Positions 1-8,211 of a stretch of 32,232 bases of DNA are shown here, one piece after another. Numbering within the stretch: position 1 is the first letter of the stretch; each line of letters opens with the position of its first letter. This DNA comes from Clostridia bacterium (GTDB lineage: Bacteria > Bacillota > Clostridia > Christensenellales > CAG-138), in the NCBI GenBank assembly GCA_017538255.1, contig JAFYJD010000018.1:1-32232 (forward strand), read 5' to 3'. The position numbers and the translations under genes were made by a program. The notes beneath the pieces were generated by a model. The model was not told the DNA's origin. It did no database searches and saw only the letters and a list, made by a program, of their open reading frames with translations.

Positions 1-46
1 GGCGCGGTTCTGTTTAATCCATATTTGCGGCCAAACGGCCTTGCGA

Positions 47-1276
47 TCAAACGTCGGTTGAAACGTTTTTCATCGAGTCGATGATCGCATCCGCAAGGGC
101 TTCGAGTTCGGTGGCTTTATCCTCGTGCAATGTCGATGCGAGCGTCAGACGTTCGTTGAGGACGGTCATATCCTTCATATTCTCGGTGATGAACTTCTCG
201 ATCAGATCGCCCGATTTGCACGCCCAAGTGCCGTTTTCGATGATCGCACAGGTGCGGTTCTGCAGGTTGAGCATACGCATCTCATCAAGGAAATCGTGCA
301 TCACAGGGTAGATATTGAGGTTGTACGTGACGGATGCGAACACTATATGCGAATACTTGAACGCATCGGAGATGAGGTAGGATACGTGGGTGTTTGAAAC
401 GTCGCAGACCTTGACGTTTGTAAAGCCCTTTTCACAGAGTTTGGAAGCAAGCGCCTGCGCCGCCGCCTCCGTTCCGCCATACATGGACGCATAGCAGATC
501 AAAACGCCCTTTTCCTCCGGTGTGTAGGTGGACCAATGATTGTACTTGTCGATTATGTACATAAGATCGCTTCTCCAGATAAGACCGTGAAGCGGGCAGA
601 TGTACTTGATCTTATCGAGCACCTTTGCGGCCTTACCGAGCAGAAGTTGGATATGCGGGCCGTATTTGCCGACGATATTAACAAGATAGCGCCTTGCTTC
701 ATCGATCCAGTCGCGGTCATAGTTGACGTCGTCGTTCCAAAGTTTTCCGTCCAGCGCGATGAAAGAGCCGAAGCCGTCAGCGGAGAACAGCACGCCGTTT
801 GTGACGTCGAGCGTGACCATTGCCTCGGGCCAATGCACCATCGGCGCCTCAACAAACGCCAGCGTATGCGTGCCGATCGTGTAGGTGTCGCCCTCCTTGA
901 CCTGGATCTGCTGATGATCGTCCACCCTGTAGCCGAACTGGCGCATCATCATAAACGCCTTTTCCGTTGCAATGACCTTGCACTCGGGATAGCGCACGAA
1001 CAGTTCGTACATCGAGGAACAATGGTCGGGCTCCAGGTGATTGCAGACGAAGTAATCGAGTTTTCTGCCGTTCAAAAGGTATTCGATATTGTCAAGGTAC
1101 TGACGCGTTACGCACCAGTCCACTCCGTCGAACACCGCCGTTTCCTCATCGAGCAGCAGATAGGAATTGTATGAAACGCCGTACGGGATCGGGTGGATAT
1201 TTTCAAACAGGTGCGTTCTGTGATCGTTGGCTCCGATCCAGTACAGGTTGTCAACAACTTTTCTTACACAATGCAT
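47..1276 (-). CDS. Flavodiiron protein (FprA-type O2/NO reductase)
   Basis: 409-residue cytoplasmic flavodiiron protein of the standard two-domain length: N-terminal metallo-beta-lactamase-like diiron domain (about 1-250) and C-terminal flavodoxin domain (about 256-400). All diiron ligands of the family are visible: H80-x-E82-x-D84-H85, H148, D167 and H230. The FMN-binding loop begins near residue 260 (YASMYGGTE). The family reduces O2 to water or NO to N2O with electrons from rubredoxin. No rubredoxin is fused here, but the gene two positions upstream in the same orientation carries a rubredoxin domain, which is the likely donor. The start is supported by AAGGAG six bases before ATG. The last gene of the apparent operon 3468-47. 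Confidence 0.93.
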   Translation of the reverse strand: MHCVRKVVDNLYWIGANDHRTHLFENIHPIPYGVSYNSYLLLDEETAVFDGVDWCVTRQYLDNIEYLLNGRKLDYFVCNHLEPDHCSSMYELFVRYPECKVIATEKAFMMMRQFGYRVDDHQQIQVKEGDTYTIGTHTLAFVEAPMVHWPEAMVTLDVTNGVLFSADGFGSFIALDGKLWNDDVNYDRDWIDEARRYLVNIVGKYGPHIQLLLGKAAKVLDKIKYICPLHGLIWRSDLMYIIDKYNHWSTYTPEEKGVLICYASMYGGTEAAAQALASKLCEKGFTNVKVCDVSNTHVSYLISDAFKYSHIVFASVTYNLNIYPVMHDFLDEMRMLNLQNRTCAIIENGTWACKSGDLIEKFITENMKDMTVLNERLTLASTLHEDKATELEALADAIIDSMKNVSTDV

Positions 1277-1316
1277 ATTATACTCCTTTCGTATTCATAC
1301 CGTTTTTGCCGTGTTG

Positions 1317-1487
1317 TTATTTGTTTTGGCCGCGACGCGCAGAAGCGCAGCGTCTTGGCATACGAACAGCGTCTGGTTTTTTGTCTGCAGACTGTGCTGC
1401 TTTTGCGTCGGCATCCGAAGGCTTGTTCTGCGCCTCATACGCCGCGCCGCAGCCTGCATAGGCGATTATTTCTCTTACACAAAACAT
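1317..1487 (-). CDS. Small ORF, 56 codons, unknown function
   Basis: A 56-codon ORF between the acyl-CoA dehydrogenase fusion and the flavodiiron gene, with about 50 and 40 bp gaps. It begins MFCVREIIAYAG, contains three cysteines (C3, C13, C47), and has a basic C-terminus ending RRGQNK. A good Shine-Dalgarno (GAAAGGAG) lies eight bases before ATG. The first codons resemble those of the downstream flavodiiron gene: both carry TTGTGTAAGA just after the ATG behind GAAAGGAG, giving M-x-C-V-R. This could be a real small protein or a relic of a 5'-end duplication. I recognise no family. Confidence 0.4.
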   Translation of the reverse strand: MFCVREIIAYAGCGAAYEAQNKPSDADAKAAQSADKKPDAVRMPRRCASARRGQNK

Positions 1488-1539
1488 CGGGTGCACTCCT
1501 TTCGCAATTAAAGTTATACAGCATTCGTCAGCGCAGTTA

Positions 1540-3468
1540 TCACAGACCCCTTATCGTCCTGATGATGAAGTTTGCCTTGGGCTCCGCGCACTCGGGGCAT
1601 ACCCAATCCTCGGGCAGATCCTTGAACTGCGTGCCGGGCGCGATCTCCGCATCCTCATCGCCGATATCCGGATCGTATTCGTGCGCGCAACCGTTGCATA
1701 CGTAGATCGGGCCGACGGGGGTGGGTTTGGGCGGCAGGGGGCGCTTCATCTTGACCATCGGCGGGGCTTCTTCCTTTTTGCCGGTGCCGAGCGCCTCCGC
1801 AAGCAGCGGCAGGATCTCGTTCACATCGCCAATGATGCCGTAATCGCAGTTTTTGAATATCGGCGCGTTGCCGTTTTTGTTTATCGCAACGATCGTGGAC
1901 GCGTCCTTTATGCCCTTAAGGTGCTGTTTTGCGCCGCTGATGCCGCAGGCTATATAGAGGTTGCCGCGGAACTTCTGACCCGACATACCAACATAGCGGT
2001 TGAGCGGCAGGTACTGGAGCGTTTCCGCAACGGGACGGGACGAGCCTATCGCCGCGCCGGCCGCGTGCGCAAGGTTTTCGATCAGTTTCATATTGGACTT
2101 TTCGCCTATTCCCTTACCCGCGGATACGACGCGCTCCGCTTCCGCTATCGGCGTATCGAGCGGTATGCCGACGGTGAAGTCATAGCCGTCCGACTTGAGT
2201 GCCGCTACAAGTTCGTTGACCTTATCCTTTGCGTCGCCCTCGCGGAATATCCTGCCCTTTCTGATGCCCGTTACGGGAGCCGGTTTCTTTGCTGCGCTCT
2301 TGGATGCGCCGGCGGTCTTTTTGCCTATCTTGCCAAGCAGGTGCGACGCGATAACGACGCGCTGGATCTCGTTCGTGCCCTCGTAAATGGAGGTGATCCT
2401 CGCATCCCTGTACGCGCGCTCGACTTCCATGCCTTTAAGGTAGCCGGAGCCGCCGAAGATCTGCAATGCATCGTAAACGACTTCCATTGCGATATCGGAA
2501 GCGTACATTTTTGCCATCGCGGCTTCCATACCGTACGGTTCGTGATGCTCTTTGAGTTCCGCCGCGGAGTAAACGAGCAGGCGCGCCGCGCGGAGTTTGG
2601 TCGCCATATCCGCGAGTTTGAACGAGATGCCTTGATTTACGCCGATTGGCTGACCGAACTGTTCCCTTTCCTTGGCTTCCTGCAGCGCTTTTTCGTACGC
2701 GCCCTGCGCGATGCCGAGCGCCTGCGCCGCGATACCTATGCGGCCGCCGTCGAGGGTTGACATGGCGATCTTAAAGCCCTCGCCTTCCTTGCCGAGCAGG
2801 TTCTCCTTGGGTACCTTTACATCGTTGAAGATGAGTTCCGCAGTCGAGGACGAGCGAATGCCGAGTTTATCGTAGTGATCGCCGAACTCAAAGCCCTTCC
2901 AGCCCTTTTCAACTATGAAGGCGCTGATGCCTCTGGTGCCGATATCGGGCGTCGTTACGGCGAACACGACGTAGGTATCCGCCTTGGGTGCGTTGGTGAT
3001 GAAGATCTTGCCGCCGTTGAGCAGGTAGTAATCGCCCTTATCCACGGCCGTCGTTTCGGTGCCTCCCGCATCCGAGCCCGCGTTTTCTTCCGTCAGACCG
3101 AATGCGCCGATCTTTTCGCCCTTTGCGAGCGGAACAAGGTATTTGCGTTTTTGTTCCTCCGTGCCGTATGCCATTATGGGATACGAGCCGAGTGATACGT
3201 GCGCCGAAAGGATGACGCCCGAGCCGCCGTCTACGCGCGCAAGTTCCTCAACTGCGATCGCATAACTCAGCACATCAAGCCCTGCGCCGCCGTACTCCTT
3301 GGGATACGGTATGCCCATAAGACCCATCTGACCGAGTTGTTTTATCGCATCATCGGGGAACTCGTTCTTTTGATCGAGCATAAACGCGATCGGCGCTATC
3401 TCTTTTTCGGCGAACGCTCTGACCTTTTGACGCAACTGTTCGTGTGCTTCCGTTGTTTTATACAGCAT
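1540..3468 (-). CDS. Acyl-CoA dehydrogenase / ETF-alpha C-domain / rubredoxin fusion
   Basis: 642-residue three-domain flavoprotein. Residues 1-378 are a complete short-chain-type acyl-CoA dehydrogenase, with the FAD/substrate region ([14 protein letters not shown]), the C-terminal IFGGSGY helix and the [11 protein letters not shown] segment holding the family's catalytic glutamate. Residues about 400-565 match the FAD-binding C-terminal domain of ETF-alpha ([11 protein letters not shown], then [12 protein letters not shown], then DYGIIGD); the N-terminal half of ETF-alpha and all of ETF-beta are absent. Residues about 590-642 are a rubredoxin, with two CxxC pairs (CNGC followed by EYDP, and CPEC) that bind one iron. 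The chain can in principle pass electrons from acyl-CoA to rubredoxin inside one polypeptide. The start follows a GGAGG. It is first in the operon ending in a flavodiiron protein, divergent from a Crp-type regulator. Confidence 0.92.
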   Translation of the reverse strand: MLYKTTEAHEQLRQKVRAFAEKEIAPIAFMLDQKNEFPDDAIKQLGQMGLMGIPYPKEYGGAGLDVLSYAIAVEELARVDGGSGVILSAHVSLGSYPIMAYGTEEQKRKYLVPLAKGEKIGAFGLTEENAGSDAGGTETTAVDKGDYYLLNGGKIFITNAPKADTYVVFAVTTPDIGTRGISAFIVEKGWKGFEFGDHYDKLGIRSSSTAELIFNDVKVPKENLLGKEGEGFKIAMSTLDGGRIGIAAQALGIAQGAYEKALQEAKEREQFGQPIGVNQGISFKLADMATKLRAARLLVYSAAELKEHHEPYGMEAAMAKMYASDIAMEVVYDALQIFGGSGYLKGMEVERAYRDARITSIYEGTNEIQRVVIASHLLGKIGKKTAGASKSAAKKPAPVTGIRKGRIFREGDAKDKVNELVAALKSDGYDFTVGIPLDTPIAEAERVVSAGKGIGEKSNMKLIENLAHAAGAAIGSSRPVAETLQYLPLNRYVGMSGQKFRGNLYIACGISGAKQHLKGIKDASTIVAINKNGNAPIFKNCDYGIIGDVNEILPLLAEALGTGKKEEAPPMVKMKRPLPPKPTPVGPIYVCNGCAHEYDPDIGDEDAEIAPGTQFKDLPEDWVCPECAEPKANFIIRTIRGL

Positions 3469-3533
3469 TTTTCTACCTCCGTATTCATTGGAATGAGATT
3501 CTCGGTATACGCACGAGATTTGTTATATATGCT

Positions 3534-3541
3534 ATTTTATA
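3534..3541 (-). promoter_or_regulatory. Probable -10 region of the dehydrogenase-flavodiiron operon
   Basis: Read on the minus strand this is TATAAAAT. No good -35 hexamer lies 16-18 bases upstream. Instead the 18-bp palindrome at 3560-3577 is centred about 40 bases before the predicted start, which is the class II position used by Crp/Fnr activators. This suggests an activator-dependent promoter. Confidence 0.45.
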
Positions 3542-3559
3542 TAAATAATCGGCGCTTTG

Positions 3560-3577
3560 TTGTTGCATAAGCAACAA
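3560..3577. promoter_or_regulatory. Palindromic operator candidate for the Crp/Fnr-type regulator
   Basis: TTGTTGC-ATAA-GCAACAA: perfect 7-bp arms around a 4-bp centre, in the intergenic region shared by the redox operon (-) and the regulator gene (+). It lies immediately upstream of the regulator's -35 box and about 40 bp upstream of the operon's predicted start. The spacing and symmetry suit a dimeric Crp-family protein. Binding by the adjacent regulator is inferred. Confidence 0.5.
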
Positions 3578-3583
3578 AAACGC

Positions 3584-3611
3584 TTGACTTTAAATATAAT
3601 TATGATATAAT
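3584..3611 (+). promoter_or_regulatory. SigmaA-type promoter of the Crp/Fnr-family gene
   Basis: TTGACT, 16-bp spacer, TATAAT, with predicted start near 3618 and the GGAGGT ribosome-binding site at 3623-3628 just before ATG 3634. Confidence 0.75.
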
Positions 3612-3633
3612 ATAACTACAATGGAGGTGCGGT

Positions 3634-4302
3634 ATGAGAATAACAAATGTTTTTAGTCAGATCAGCAAAGAATCCATGGAAAAGATTCTTCCATGCTTCA
3701 AGCCCTACTGGAAGGAATATTCCCATGGTGAAACCATACTGACCTACGGCACCAGCGCGCCCTCGCAGGTCGAAATACTCGAAAGCGGCAAAGCGCGTCT
3801 TGAAATACTCAACGAAGACGGCGATGTTTTTTTGATAGAGCATCTTGAAGCGGGCGATGTTTTCGGCGAGCCTTTCTCGCTTCCGCTCGAAAAGTTCGTC
3901 TATACCGTAACAGCGGAAGAGGATTGCCGCGTTCTGTTTATGAACTACAACCACATCATAAAACCCTGCGCCAACCTTTGCGAGCACCACAGCCAGATAA
4001 TCAGCAACCTGTTCATTATGGCGGCTCAAAAATCTCAGGGGCTTGCACTGCATATTTCGCTGCTGCACCAGAGCACCATCAGAAACAAAGTGCTGTCATA
4101 TTTGAGTTATGCTTCCACGGTCTGCAAAAAGAATGCGGACGGATACTTTACTATACCGATGAGCCTTGTTGCGCTTGCGGAGTATTTGAGCGTTGACCGC
4201 AGCGCGATGATGCGCGAGATAAAGGCGATGAAGGCGGAGGGTCTTATCGACGGCAATAAGCGCGAGTTCAAGGTGTTCGAGAGCGAGTTCATCGGGCATT
4301 GA
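3634..4302 (+). CDS. Crp/Fnr-family transcriptional regulator
   Basis: 222 residues, the usual length. The N-terminal cyclic-nucleotide-binding-like beta-roll (about 15-120) contains the glycine-rich stretch LEAGDVFGEPFSLP. A long dimerisation helix follows, then a C-terminal winged helix (about 145-215) with the recognition region LAEYLSVDRSAMMREIKAMKAEGLI. There is no N-terminal cysteine cluster as in [4Fe-4S] Fnr; cysteines are scattered (including KPCANLCEHH), so the signal is unknown. It is divergent from the redox operon with a palindrome between the two, so control of that operon and of itself by redox or nitrosative signals is a reasonable inference. Confidence 0.88.
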   Translation: MRITNVFSQISKESMEKILPCFKPYWKEYSHGETILTYGTSAPSQVEILESGKARLEILNEDGDVFLIEHLEAGDVFGEPFSLPLEKFVYTVTAEEDCRVLFMNYNHIIKPCANLCEHHSQIISNLFIMAAQKSQGLALHISLLHQSTIRNKVLSYLSYASTVCKKNADGYFTIPMSLVALAEYLSVDRSAMMREIKAMKAEGLIDGNKREFKVFESEFIGH

Positions 4303-4320
4303 AAACGCACGGCAATTATA

Positions 4321-4364
4321 AAAGCGCGCCAATGGGCATATCCGCCCAAGGCGCGCTTTTTGTT
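4321..4364. terminator. Bidirectional rho-independent terminator
   Basis: AAAGCGCGCC (4321-4330) pairs with GGCGCGCTTT (4350-4359), with a nested TGGGC/GCCCA stem in the loop, followed by a T-rich stretch on the plus strand. It lies between the convergent genes ending at 4302 (+) and 4374 (-) and can serve both. Confidence 0.85.
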
Positions 4365-4373
4365 TATACGGGT

Positions 4374-5516
4374 TTAGTTTCTTATCTCCTTTTCGTCGGA
4401 TAACGGGCAAAAATAGCGGAACTTCTTTTTGTGTTTTCCGAATCGGATCGCCTTTTGCGGGCATCTATGATAGCAGCCGAGGCAAGCGATGCAATTGTTT
4501 TTGAACACAACGCCGCTTGAAGAAAGTTCGATATTCTCCGCGGGGCAGACGTTTACGCATTTGCCGCAGCGCACACAGGCGTCCGTCGAATGCAATTTTG
4601 CACCCATTTTATGCCACGATTCGCGCATCTTTACGGAATCCCGTCTGCCGCCCTTTCGCTTCGGCACGACCGCTTCGCCTGCGAGTATCCGCTCGGCGAC
4701 GGCGTCCGCCCGCTGCGGCATCCTTTTAAGCACCCTGTTCATATAGAACTTCGGCACGGTGAAGAACACGGTGAAGTTTTCGACCGATTTGATCGAATAC
4801 ACCGCCCGTACATTCAACCCCGCCTCGCGCGCTTCGGCGCACGCCGCGCTCTTTGCGCCCATCAGCACGCCGCCGTATGTCAAAACCAGTATGCAGTCCG
4901 CCTTTGTTTTCAGTTTTTTGATAAAATCCACGGTCGGCACAGGCAGTCCCATCGCGTATACGGGGCTGACGATCACAACGCGCTCCGCGTCCACCTTGCC
5001 GCCGTCATATTTGCAAAGATACTCCGCCTTCACGCCGAGTTTTTCCGCAATGCGCTTTGCCGCAAACAGGCTGTTGCCCGTTGCGGAAAAGAAAAATACC
5101 CTCGATCTGCCGTTATTCGCGCCGTCCGTATCAAGCGCGGCTTCAAGCCTTTCTTTGAGCAGCAGATAGCGCGCGTATTTGTCCGCATTTTCAAAATGCT
5201 CCGATCTGTCCTGCTCCACGGGCGCGGAATAGTCGAGCTGCCTGCCGCCGAACTGCTCGCTCGTAAGATCGAACACGGCGCCGTCCGCTTCGTTGAAGCA
5301 ATGATACGTGCCGTCCTCAAGCGGAATGCCGAGCACCTTTCCGCCGAGTATGTCCTGCACCAAAAACGCGGTTATCGAGCATTGACCGACGGTATTGTTC
5401 GCACTCGACCACACCTCGCGCCAGCGCGGCGCGCAGGTTTCGACCGACCACGCTTTTTGAAACGCCTCATACAGTTTTTTTACGCGTTCCGACGCTCGTT
5501 CGCATCCGTAAAACAT
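4374..5516 (-). CDS. YunG-like domain fused to EFR1-type flavodoxin/ferredoxin
   Basis: 380 residues. Residues 1-125 (WSVETCAP, NNTVGQCSITAFLVQD, later YHCFN and FDLTSEQF) resemble the small YunG-type proteins of Firmicutes, whose function is unknown. Residues 138-290 are a flavodoxin-like domain with FMN loop SATGNSL (144-150) and VIVSPVYAMGLP. Residues 312-358 carry two [4Fe-4S] ferredoxin motifs (C314, C317, C320, C324 and C342, C345, C348, C352). The last two parts are the EFR1 arrangement, an electron-transfer protein whose partner is not known. The start is supported by AAGGAGA seven bases upstream. The YunG-EFR1 fusion is unusual; the identification of the N-terminal domain rests on motif memory. 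Confidence 0.8.
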   Translation of the reverse strand: MFYGCERASERVKKLYEAFQKAWSVETCAPRWREVWSSANNTVGQCSITAFLVQDILGGKVLGIPLEDGTYHCFNEADGAVFDLTSEQFGGRQLDYSAPVEQDRSEHFENADKYARYLLLKERLEAALDTDGANNGRSRVFFFSATGNSLFAAKRIAEKLGVKAEYLCKYDGGKVDAERVVIVSPVYAMGLPVPTVDFIKKLKTKADCILVLTYGGVLMGAKSAACAEAREAGLNVRAVYSIKSVENFTVFFTVPKFYMNRVLKRMPQRADAVAERILAGEAVVPKRKGGRRDSVKMRESWHKMGAKLHSTDACVRCGKCVNVCPAENIELSSSGVVFKNNCIACLGCYHRCPQKAIRFGKHKKKFRYFCPLSDEKEIRN

Positions 5517-5546
5517 AAACGATCTCCTTGCCTGTGTGTTTACGTA

Positions 5547-5575
5547 ATTATATCAGCATCGCACCGCGTTTGCAA
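5547..5575 (-). promoter_or_regulatory. Promoter of the YunG-EFR1 gene
   Basis: Minus strand: TTGCAA, 17-bp spacer, TATAAT, about 30 bases before the ATG at 5516. Confidence 0.65.
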
Positions 5576-5594
5576 GCGGCATATTGCCGCGCAC

Positions 5595-5623
5595 TTGTAA
5601 ACAGCCGAAAAAAATGGTATTAT
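5595..5623 (+). promoter_or_regulatory. Promoter of the M15 peptidase gene
   Basis: TTGTAA, 17-bp spacer, TATTAT, with the start predicted about 27 bases before ATG 5657. A GGGAGGG ribosome-binding site lies at about 5646-5652. Confidence 0.5.
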
Positions 5624-5656
5624 TAATTGATATGATATTATTTTCGGGAGGGTATT

Positions 5657-7171
5657 ATGCAACGATTTGCCGCTTTGATCCTTGCCGTGTGCTTTATGCT
5701 CTGCGTATCGGCATTCGGCTGCGCCCGAAACAGGAACGCTCTTGATACCGGCGTAATAATACCCGTTGACACACCCAAGCCGACCGTCCATACGCAGACC
5801 GTTCCGCCCGCGGAAACGCCGCCTGCGGAGACCGAGTTCACCTCCCCGACGGAAACGCCGACCGGTGTATTCATCACGCCGACCCCGACGCTTATCGCCG
5901 ATATAACGCCTGCGCCGACGGACACTCCAACGCCCACTCTCACGCCTGCACCGACGGATACTCCAACGCCCGCGCCAACACCCGCTCCGACGGACACCCC
6001 AACGCCCGCTCGTACGTCCACACCGACGGGCACTCCAACACCCGCTCCGACCGCGACCCCCGCGCCCACGCAGTCGGGGCTCAGGTTTGTTGAAAATGCT
6101 TCGCTCCCGCTTCCGAGCCTAAACGAGAACGTGCCGTTCGGTCAGCCGTTTTGCTTCGGCGGCGTAGTGCGCTCGGATATACCCATACTCTCGGTCATCG
6201 CCGTCATAGGCGATTCATCCGGCGCGGTGATAAAGGAATCGGCAACCTTCCCCGCGGCCGAGAACCGCACCTATGTGGAACTTGTAGATCCCACCTTCCC
6301 CGCGAGCGGCAACGCCTCGCTGACCGCAAAGGTCAAGTTTGAGACCCTGCCCGTTGGCACATATACTTTCAAACTATTCGTATCTACGACCGAGGCAACA
6401 GGAGTATTGCTCAAGAGCAGTAAGTTCAAGGTCGTCAAGAGCGAATGGATCGACCTCATATCCAATAACTTCCGCAACAACTACGCCGCCGCTCTCAAAT
6501 TCTTCGGCAGCCGCGACGAGTTTATGTTCCGCTACAAATGGGCTGAAGGGCGGCAGATAACCGTCGATCCCGCGTGGCTCAAAACTCATTTTACCTCCAT
6601 CACCTCGCCCGAGGGCAAGACCTGGTATGTGCACAAAAAGGCAGAAGCTTCGTTCAAAACCGCTATAAACTATATGAACACCACCTATGTTCGCGTGCAC
6701 GGCACCTACGACAGCGGTGTCATCAAGCTGTCAAAACTTGCGGCGACGTTCAACGGGCTTTTGAATACACGCTTTGTAAGTTCGCGTGAGTTTATCAGCC
6801 ACCACTCATTCGGCACGGCGATCGACCTCAACGCCTCTATGGACGCCAACAGGAATGTGCTTACAAACCGCGCGCTCATCAAGAGCGAGGTCGGGGAGCA
6901 TCTTGTTTACAACGGCATCAAGGAAAGCGGCGGAGTAAAGTACTACGATTTCACCTATACGGGAAATCACGCCTCCACCCACGCCAACGTGCCCACGACC
7001 GTCATCAACTATCTGCTGTACGAACTCGCGTTCTACCGCGCGGGCTTCGGCTGGGGCTACTACTATGACCACGCCTGCGACGCGATGCATTTCTCGCTTA
7101 CGGAGATGTCCGCAAGCGTGCACGAGACCTCGCCCCGCGCGCTTCGCAAGGTGTTCAACTACATCGGATAA
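5657..7171 (+). CDS. Exported M15 (VanY/DD-carboxypeptidase-like) peptidase with Thr-Pro linker
   Basis: 504 residues. An N-terminal signal sequence ends at C22 (SAFGC), a possible but imperfect lipobox, so it is lipid-anchored or secreted. Residues about 36-140 are a low-complexity Thr/Pro linker with repeated APTDTPTP units that would span the wall. Residues about 145-260 form a beta-rich domain of unknown type. The C-terminal domain has the M15 zinc motif S-x-H-x-x-G-x-A-x-D (S381, H383, G386, A388, D390) and the late D-A-M-H (H478), so it is probably a D-Ala-D-Ala or L,D-type peptidoglycan carboxypeptidase. Monocistronic, ending at a strong hairpin terminator. Confidence 0.85.
   Translation: MQRFAALILAVCFMLCVSAFGCARNRNALDTGVIIPVDTPKPTVHTQTVPPAETPPAETEFTSPTETPTGVFITPTPTLIADITPAPTDTPTPTLTPAPTDTPTPAPTPAPTDTPTPARTSTPTGTPTPAPTATPAPTQSGLRFVENASLPLPSLNENVPFGQPFCFGGVVRSDIPILSVIAVIGDSSGAVIKESATFPAAENRTYVELVDPTFPASGNASLTAKVKFETLPVGTYTFKLFVSTTEATGVLLKSSKFKVVKSEWIDLISNNFRNNYAAALKFFGSRDEFMFRYKWAEGRQITVDPAWLKTHFTSITSPEGKTWYVHKKAEASFKTAINYMNTTYVRVHGTYDSGVIKLSKLAATFNGLLNTRFVSSREFISHHSFGTAIDLNASMDANRNVLTNRALIKSEVGEHLVYNGIKESGGVKYYDFTYTGNHASTHANVPTTVINYLLYELAFYRAGFGWGYYYDHACDAMHFSLTEMSASVHETSPRALRKVFNYIG
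5911..6066 (+). repeat. In-frame Thr-Pro coding repeat
   Basis: Tandem imperfect units of roughly 36-48 bp built on GACGGACACTCCAACGCCC, encoding APTDTPTP-like repeats in the linker of the M15 peptidase. It is a candidate site for copy-number change by slippage. Confidence 0.8.
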
Positions 7172-7324
7172 CCTCACGCAAACCTTCGTGGCAGCGCCTC
7201 CCGGATCGGCTCAAACGCGCCGTGAATATCGCGCACGCGCCGAGACCCCTCCCTATCAAAACTCGCGTATAAAAGCGGCGTAAGCCGAGCGTGGATAGGA
7301 CAAAAACATACTTTTTTGCAGTAT

Positions 7325-7357
7325 AAAAGCGTGTACCGAAAGTACACGCTTTTATTA
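7325..7357. terminator. Bidirectional terminator hairpin
   Basis: Perfect 12-bp stem AAAAGCGTGTAC / GTACACGCTTTT with a 5-base loop, between the M15 gene (+) and the TPM gene (-). A-rich and T-rich flanks allow use in both directions. The preceding 150 bp (7172-7324) holds nothing else I can support. Confidence 0.85.
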
Positions 7358-7365
7358 TGATCGTA

Positions 7366-8196
7366 TCAGAACTTGCCGCCTCCTCCGCCGTGGCTGACGC
7401 CCGAAGAGGATATATGCGTTCCGCCGCCTCCGCCGCTTGACGACGAAGTGCGCTGTATCTCGACGCGGGACACGTTTTTGAACAGGAACATCTCCCTTGA
7501 ACTTACTATATTGAGGCTGCCCGCCCTGACGTAGTCGCCCGCGTTGGTCTTGCGATGCACGCTTTTGAGTTTGCGCTTCATACTGCTTGTGCCGATGCCG
7601 CCTGCCGCAAGGCCGGAAGCAATCGCCGCGATCGCCGCCTTGCCCGCGGAAACGGGACTTTCCTTATAGGGCTTGCCCTGCGCCTGACATGTCAAAAAAG
7701 TATCGCAAAGATCGCCGAACTTATCGAATGCGTTATAATAGCGCGCATCGGAAAGTTCGCTGACGACGTCGCGCTCGATCCTTTTGAGCGCCGCCGAGTT
7801 GACGGCGCTGATGCCCTTGCCGGTAGTTGAAACGTGCCAATCCCTGTCCTGCATACTGACAAGCAGCAGTATGCCGTCGGGTTTATAGCCGTTATAGTCA
7901 AAGAAATCGTCCGCAAAGGCTTCGGGGGTCTTCGAGCCGACGCTCTGCACCGTTACGACGACCACGTCGCAGTTGTGGCGGCTGCTTATCGACGCGAGTT
8001 TGCTTTTGAGCGTATTCTCCTGCTGCTCCGTCAACAGATCCGCGTTATCCACAACATAGGCGCCCGACTGCTGCGCGATGATGCCCGTTACCGCCGTGGA
8101 TTCCGCGGATCCGGACGCTTGCGCCGCGAGCGCGGGAAGCGCGATAACGAGTGTAAAGGTGAGTATAGTAGCGAGTATCGCAAATCTTTTTTTCAT
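7366..8196 (-). CDS. TPM-domain membrane/secreted protein (YdjH-like)
   Basis: 276 residues from ATG 8196. A GTG nine bases upstream is in frame, but it overlaps the GGGAGG ribosome-binding site and is rejected as the start. There is a signal peptide (MKKRFAILATILTFTLVIALPALAAQA), then a TPM domain (about 45-165: VVDNADLLTEQQE, DVVVVTVQS, DGILLLVSMQDRDWHVSTTGKG). A short small-residue hydrophobic stretch near residue 190 may be a membrane segment. The C-terminus is Ser/Gly-rich, ending SHGGGGGKF. It is the last gene after an SPFH gene and a zinc-ribbon gene, which matches Bacillus ydjI/ydjG/ydjH and suggests an envelope-associated role. The biochemical function is unknown. Confidence 0.83.
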   Translation of the reverse strand: MKKRFAILATILTFTLVIALPALAAQASGSAESTAVTGIIAQQSGAYVVDNADLLTEQQENTLKSKLASISSRHNCDVVVVTVQSVGSKTPEAFADDFFDYNGYKPDGILLLVSMQDRDWHVSTTGKGISAVNSAALKRIERDVVSELSDARYYNAFDKFGDLCDTFLTCQAQGKPYKESPVSAGKAAIAAIASGLAAGGIGTSSMKRKLKSVHRKTNAGDYVRAGSLNIVSSREMFLFKNVSRVEIQRTSSSSGGGGGTHISSSGVSHGGGGGKF

Positions 8197-8211
8197 AATC
8201 CCCACCTCCCG

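Noticed and set aside
5638..6069. Minus-strand frame with Gly-Val repeats
   Set aside because: It is the mirror of the Thr-Pro repeat of the M15 peptidase; no start signal.
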